64,000 bases of DNA from assembly GCA_950022295.1 (NCBI GenBank), contig OX465597.1:185565016-185629015 (forward strand), given 5' to 3'. Each line of letters begins with the position of its first letter. Positions within the stretch are counted from its first letter, which is position 1. Source of the DNA: Bromus sterilis. Taxonomy: Eukaryota; Streptophyta; Magnoliopsida; Poales; Poaceae. This document shows, one piece after another, positions 58,945 to 64,000 of the stretch. A program made the translations under genes and the position numbers. Below the pieces are notes generated by a model. The model was not told the DNA's origin and did no database searches. It worked only from the letters and a program-made list of their open reading frames with translations.

Positions 58945-60968
58945 CACTACTAGGAGAAAGGCTAATAGTAGCGCCCTTTTTAGGCTCATCAGTAGCGCCT
59001 GCTGACCCACTACTGATAATACGCTACAACTAACTTGTAGAAGCAGTGCGCTGATACATCCCAAACGTATCTATAAATTCTTCTTATTCCATACTCATTT
59101 GGATGACATTGCTATGTGTTTTGTTACACTTTCATACCTTTTTACAAATATTTGGAATATCCTACTAACGCAGTGCATCGAGAGCCAGTTTCTGTTTGCT
59201 GTTGTCTGTGAATTGCAGGTTTATACCCATAATTACAGTGCCCAAAAAATTCGAAGAAAAATATATAAAAAATGTGTGTGAGGGAAGCCTCCAGAAACCC
59301 AAGCAGCCACCTAGCGCGGCCAGGGGTGGGGCCGCACCCACATATTACTTGGTAGGAGGACACCTCCCAGGTGCCCCCTTCGTCGTATATTTACTTCACA
59401 ATGCAGAAACCCTTAAAATAGACCTCGCATCGCTATTTTGAACTCTGTTCCGCCGCCGCTGCGATCCCGAGATCGGGACCGCCAGAAGACCTCGTCCCGG
59501 CACCCTGCCCGAGGGAGGATTGATCTCCGAGAGCTTCTCCACCACCATGAGTGCTTCCCGGATGTGCCGTGAGTAGTCCCCCTTGGACCATGGGTCCATG
59601 ACTAGTAGCTATGTGATGTCTTCTCTCCAATCTTGTGCTTCAATTCTTAGCCCTTGTGAGCCTCCCTACATGATCAAGGCACCTATGTAATCATTCTGCT
59701 ATTGCTATGCTGTGTTTGCTAGGATCCGATGGATTATGAGATTATGTTCAGATTGTGATGAGTTATATATTTGGTTCTCCTTTTATATTTTGTTCTTGAG
59801 TAATTCTTGCATGTTCTCCGTTGCTTTTTATTACTTTGGCCAAGTAGTAAATAGTAACTCTATGAAGGAGTCTTATGCTTGATTGTGGGTTTATGCCCCC
59901 CCAATGTCTATCTTGAGTGACAGAAACATGAGACTAGGGGATGTGCTATTGCCACCAGGGATAAAATAACGGTGCTTGTAACCGCCGTTGCAAGGATTGT
60001 TTACCTTACGCAAAGTATGTTAATGCAGTTTTCTGTTGTTTTGGGTTTTTACTTTGGCGTACTGCCCATAATTTTTGAGCCTCTAACTTTCTTGTGGCAT
60101 AGTTAGCATTGCGACGCGTTTATAATTCTGTCAATTGCCCAGCTGTAATTTGTTCACCCAGCTTAGCTGTTTTATCGTCTTTTGGGAGAGAGACATCACT
60201 AGTGAACATCATGGGACCTCGTTACATATTTCCACCATTGTTTACGCCTCAACACTTTAATGCATTTTTTTCTTTTCAGTTGCAATCACCATCGCTATTT
60301 CCACCGTGATTTTGATCCTTTGTAAACGACAAGGCCAGAGAGATTGACAACCTCTCTAAACTCATTGGGACCAAAGTTATTTATTTCTGTGTGCAGGTCC
60401 ACGTCAACCTTATCTCCATTCGGCAACTTAATATCTGGCGTTGTTGACACCTACTTGAATCATTCGAAGTCCTCCTGGTACGATAACCTTGATATCTTCA
60501 CCGAGGGAAATTTTCTTCTATCTACATCATAACCTTCCACTTGGGGTATCCAATGAGGAGGTGTTATCTACACCCATCACGCGCGTACGCACCCGCTACT
60601 ACTACAGAACGTTAGCAGTAGCACCGCCTATAGGAGCCGCTACTACTACTGTCAGCAGAGCCTGCCTATATCAGGCGCTACTAGTAGAGGAGCGCTACTG
60701 CTAGATGTAACTGGCGCTAATGTTACATTTTCACATTTTTTGTTTCATTTATGCTTATTTTCTCCTATTTGTGTGTATAGGTTTTATAGTCTCATGCACA
60801 CAATAGTCTCATCAATTTATTGACATACACACCTCAACATCTCATACACAGACAATAGTCGAAATTGATCATCTCATATATATCATCTCTTGATCAACTT
60901 CGATAGTATATATCCAACACAAGTACGACTCCTCGAACAAGATAATATTTAACAAGTATGACTCCCCC
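58945..60968. mobile_element. CACTA transposon fragment carrying a solo LTR
   Basis: Starts CACTACTAGGAGAAAGGC at 58945 after tta and shows repeated AGTAGCGC subterminal motifs on both sides of an inserted LTR (58970-59050 and 60590-60715). The opposite terminus with its inverted repeat was not found, so the element is truncated. No transposase sequence seen. Confidence 0.55.
59052..60579 (+). mobile_element. Solo LTR of Athila (Sabrina-like) type
   Basis: 1528 bp starting TGATACATCCCAAACG and ending CTACACCCATCA. The body matches, in opposite orientation, the LTRs at 41522 and 48243, for example GATTATGAGATTATGTTCAG and GAGAGAGACATCACTAGTGA. Flanking pentamers tgcgc and cgcgc agree in four of five bases, compatible with an aged target duplication. 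No internal sequence is attached on either side, which indicates LTR-LTR recombination. Confidence 0.8.
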
Positions 60969-61400
60969 CACTACTAGGATTGTGACCATACAAGAATGGG
61001 TATTAGCAACGCTTGCTAGAAAGGCCGCGCTGCAGGTATACTTTAGCAGCGTGGGCAAGAAGGGCGCGCTTCAGGTGATTGACCATTAGCAGTGCGGCCC
61101 TGAGTAACCCGCACTGCTAATAGGGGTTCACAATTTGTGTTCCCGTGGCAAGCCACTTTAGTGGCGCATATTTAAAGGCCCGCGCTGCAGATGTTTAAAG
61201 GCCCGTTAGTTGTATATGACATCTGCAGCGCGGGCCTTTAAACATGCGCCACTAAAGTGGCTTGCCACTTGAACACAAATTGTGAACCCCTATTAGCAGC
61301 GCGCCCCTGCGTGCATGCGCTGTAGATGCCCTTGTCATCTACAGCGCGGTTTGGTAAACCAGCTCTGCAGATTGTATACCTAAAACCAGGGGCCCCCATG
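60969..61400. mobile_element. Possible second CACTA terminus with hairpin-rich subterminal region
   Basis: CACTACTAGGATTGTGACC at 60969 followed by repeated GCAGCGCG/GCGCTGC-type motifs up to 61360. These are typical of CACTA subterminal regions. The other end is not identified. Confidence 0.45.
61113..61300. repeat. Near-perfect inverted repeat (hairpin), arms about 80 bp
   Basis: Left arm about 61113-61193 and right arm about 61220-61300 are reverse complements with only a handful of mismatches, separated by 26 bp. The arms contain GCCACTTTAGTGGC, itself palindromic, and GGCCCGCGCTGCAGATG at the loop side. Long folded arms of this kind in CACTA subterminal regions can act as transposase-binding arrays or be read into a foldback RNA. 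Confidence 0.85.
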
Positions 61401-61470
61401 CAAATCCCTCTCCTCCACCACTGTTTGCAGGGTTATGAGTGACCAATGTTTTGCCGGAATGTCGACTAAT

Positions 61471-61607
61471 TTCCGTTCCAGCAAATTTCTGGCGCTCGAT
61501 ATGTCCATTTTTTAGCAAATGTCATGCCGAAAATTTCCGTTGCTTTCGGCGTGACTTGTGCTAGAAAAGTAGGACATATCGAGTGCTCGAAATTTGTCGA
61601 AACGGGA
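61471..61607. repeat. Imperfect inverted repeat, arms about 62 bp
   Basis: Left arm 61471-61533 (…CGCTCGATATGTCC…CATGCCGAAA) and right arm 61543-61607 (TTTCGGCGTGAC…GGACATATCGAG…) pair over most of their length, with a loop of about 10 bp. It might be an old foldback element; no terminal duplication is evident. Confidence 0.65.
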
Positions 61608-61659
61608 GTTAAATGGTGTTTCGGCATCAAATTACTTTTTATCATCACTTTTGCTATTT

Positions 61660-62012
61660 TTTTAGAATGACGATGATTTAAATATATTGTGACACTATGT
61701 GACATCAGGGAGAGTGTGAAGCGAACCCTTGTGATATGTACAAGTATGGAACTTGTGCATCCTATTTGGGTTCGCTGCCACACTCTCCCTGGAATCGCGT
61801 ATGTGTCCAATCTAAATATGAGGCACTATTTCTCCTTTTTTAGAATATTGATGATTCAAATATATTGTGACACTATGTTACATCGGGGAAAGTGTGACGC
61901 AAACCCTTGTGATGATTCAAGTATGGAACTTGTTAATCCTTCTTGGGTTTGCGGACACACTTTCCCATGAATCACTTATGTGTCCAATCTAAGCATAAGG
62001 CATTATTTAAAA
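61660..62012. repeat. Two-unit tandem repeat (about 177 bp) with a conserved stem in each unit
   Basis: Units 61660-61836 and 61837-62012 start TTTTTTAGAAT and share GACACTATGT, TCAAGTATGGAACTTGT-like and TGTCCAATCTAA blocks. Each contains an inverted repeat of about 21 bp (61708-61728 with 61768-61789; 61885-61906 with 61945-61966). Two base pairs in the stem differ between units on both sides, keeping the pairing. Confidence 0.8.
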
Positions 62013-62299
62013 GTACTTTTGTCTTATTTTGTTAATTTGTTAGTTACTATAAATTTTTCATTTTAGTAAAACTTTGTATATTAAATAATTTCTCGGCAAC
62101 GATGCCAGGCCCGCATCCCCGTCGCGGTGGCAGAGAGCACCTTCTTGATGGGATGCGCAATGTCCGGGACTGGGCTCCCCCGGGCTAGCACTGGGAGGTG
62201 GTTTCTGAGGCGCGCCGCTTGGTGAGGATTCCGGGTCCTGTCGTCGACCCAGAGCTTCTTTGGCGGCGGTCACGTGGTCCAAAGTCGGTGCAGAGGGAG
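62013..62299. other. No recognisable feature
   Basis: AT-rich start and a GC-rich segment (62090-62290) with a few short frames; nothing identifiable. Confidence 0.4.
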
Positions 62300-63700
62300 T
62301 GATAACCCACAACTGCAGGGGATGGAGATAGTCTTCGCGGGTAAGAATAACCCAATTTATAGATTCGACTCAAGGGGAGCCAAAGAATATCCACAAGCTT
62401 TAACAGTGGAGTTGCCAATTCCACCGCACCTGAGATACACTTACTTGCAACAAGATATTAATAGTAACTGCGATATGGAAGTGATGATGGCAATGGAAAT
62501 AGTGGTGGTGAAACAGCGATAGTAAAACAGCAAAAGTAAACAACTAGTAACTAGCAGAATTAAAACACTGTAGGCTAGGGAGATGAATGGTTGGGCGCTG
62601 CATGGATAAGTCACATCATGTATTTAACTTGGGGCAAGGCACACAGAAAAGCAATGATCATCTAGGCATAAATCAAACATCAGGCATGTACCCCGTAGGT
62701 AGTTGTACGTGCTTGCAATAAGAACTTGCACAACATCTTTTGTCCTAGCATCCCACTATGAACGGGGCCTAAAGGAACTTATGGAGATTAAGGTGCGCCT
62801 GTCAAAGAGCACCGGAACAAAACATTAACAATCAATGGATACATGGGATCCTCAAATAATAGTCCATCCCCTTTGGTGTCCCAAGCTGTCACCTTTGGGA
62901 TCGCCGGTTCCGGACTATAACAGGTGCATACAACTCATAGATATGATCAAGAACACAAATATATTCATGAAAACACCTAGGGTTCAGATCTGAAATCATG
63001 GCACTCGTGCCCAAAGTGAGAAGCATTAAGAGCAACAAGTTGAAGCAAAGATGATAAACAACAATGTAGATGATAGGCAACATGCCCCCAACAATCTGAT
63101 AAACTATTACATGATCTAGCTCATCCAATCCCTACCATCCCATTTGCCTACAGCAGGGCATTACTCACACATGGATGGAGAAGTCATGGAGGGAGGATGG
63201 AGTGGTGATGATGATGACGATGGCAATGATCTCCCCTCACCGGAGGCCAAAACAACCTCCAGAATTGCCCTCCCGGAGAAGAACAGAGGGTGTCGGCGGC
63301 TCCGCGACGTGGATTGAAAAAATGACTTCTGTTTCGGGATTTCTCCATCACGGGAATAAATAGGGGCCTCTGTAGGGCACCAGAGGAGGGGGGAGGCCCC
63401 CAGGAGGGCAGAGGGCGCGGCCCCACCCCTGGCCGCGCCAGGGGGGCTCCTGGGGCCCCCTTGGCTGCCCTCTGGCCCCACTTCTGGCACAATGGCCGCT
63501 CGGGTGCGTGGATTTTCTGTGATTTTTCTGGGAATTTTCAGAGACGTCCAAAAATCCATTTTCCCGCGCACAATAAAACCATACAGGCAGCTCTGCTGAA
63601 AACAGCGTTAGTCCAGGTTAGTTTCATCCAAATCATGCAAGAATTAGGGCAAAACAATAGCAAAAGTGTTTGGAAAAGTAGATACGTTTGAGACGTATCA
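62300..63700 (-). mobile_element. 3' LTR of a minus-strand Athila-type element running off the right edge
   Basis: 1401 bp. The minus-strand start TGATACGTCTCAAACG is at 63700 and the end ...TGTGGGTTATCA at 62300. To its right the minus strand reads CTAAGCTTGGGGGAGT directly before the LTR, a good polypurine tract. The body differs from the LTRs at 41522 and 48243 except for general layout (GC-rich GGCCGCGCCAGGGG tract near 63430). It is therefore another family of the same lineage. Confidence 0.75.
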
Positions 63701-64000
63701 ACTCCCCCAAGCTTAGCATATTGCTTGTCCTCAAGCAATTCAGTACAACAAACTGAACGCGAGAAAGAAAACTTTGACAAACTCTTTTGCTTCAATGAAT
63801 GTATATAAGCATGTACTACAAAAAGAATTTAGCAAGTATCAAAACAATGCTTTGAGGACAATGCACGAAGCAATCCTTCTTTCAAGTGATCAATCACAAA
63901 CAACTAAAAGTAAATAATATGCTACTGAAAATCAAGACAGGATTACAATGCACAAAGCTTGAACATACTAGAGTGGTATTTCGCTAGCCTCCATGAGTGA
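63701..64000 (-). mobile_element. Internal 3' end of the Athila-type element entering from the right
   Basis: Starts with the polypurine tract next to the LTR and continues with non-coding sequence (GCTTGTCCTCAAGCAATTC on the plus strand) of the kind seen beside the other Athila-type LTR at 43161. No protein-coding motif. Confidence 0.6.

Noticed and set aside
1..64000. CRISPR arrays, tRNA or rRNA genes, bacterial operons
   Set aside because: No regularly spaced short repeats, cloverleaf or rRNA signatures were recognised; the content is plant repetitive DNA.

Overview
The window looks like repeat-dominated intergenic DNA of a large-genome grass, most likely a Triticeae species (wheat, barley, Aegilops or a relative). 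This rests on long-LTR Ty3/gypsy elements primed by initiator-tRNA-Met, a CRM-clade retrotransposon, Athila-type LTRs beginning TGATACGT, CACTA transposons and an Athos-like Stowaway MITE. Species assignment is inference. I see no intact host gene, no rRNA, no tRNA and no CRISPR array. Nearly all long open frames belong to transposable elements or run through GC-rich LTR leaders.

Layout. (a) 1-9469: a minus-strand, chromodomain-type (Tekay-like) gag-pol element. Its 3' LTR leaves the window on the left, its internal domain is 3041-8130, and its 5' LTR begins at 8131. (b) 9470-28737: a plus-strand stack of non-autonomous elements with roughly 4-kb LTRs and only about 0.6 kb between the LTRs. 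Element E2 (11850-19690, TSD tgttt) sits inside the 5' LTR of element E1. A roughly 4.2-kb segment spanning the E2 end and E1 is duplicated in tandem (19329-23517 and 23536-27.7 kb). The duplication junction carries 22 nt identical to the leader of the CRM element downstream. (c) 28738-36453: a CRM-clade element with two 916-bp LTRs that look identical, whose polyprotein runs into its 3' LTR. It has no target-site duplication, and its two flanks are opposite-strand pieces of the same LTR family. (d) 36454-36990: minus-strand LTR start. (e) 36991-41229: plus-strand end of another long LTR. (f) 41230-52205: a minus-strand single-frame coding sequence with a PTB-like RRM domain, preceded by a primer-binding-site-like sequence. 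It is split by an Athila-lineage gag-protease-only element (41522-49884, TSD actgt). (g) 53029-56871: CACTA element with TSD cca, followed by an 81-bp Stowaway MITE. (h) 57-64 kb: LTR fragments, CACTA fragments with a solo LTR, a long hairpin, a tandem repeat whose two units keep a stem by compensatory changes, and a further Athila-type 3' LTR entering from the right.

Inferred order of events: the RRM-bearing sequence was hit by the long LTR of (e) and by the Athila element. The Tekay-like element landed in the LTR of (e), E1 entered its LTR, and E2 entered E1. CRM insertion, a templated duplication and at least one deletion or ectopic exchange then produced the present mosaic. All coding copies carry stops or frameshifts, so nothing here looks autonomously active as read.
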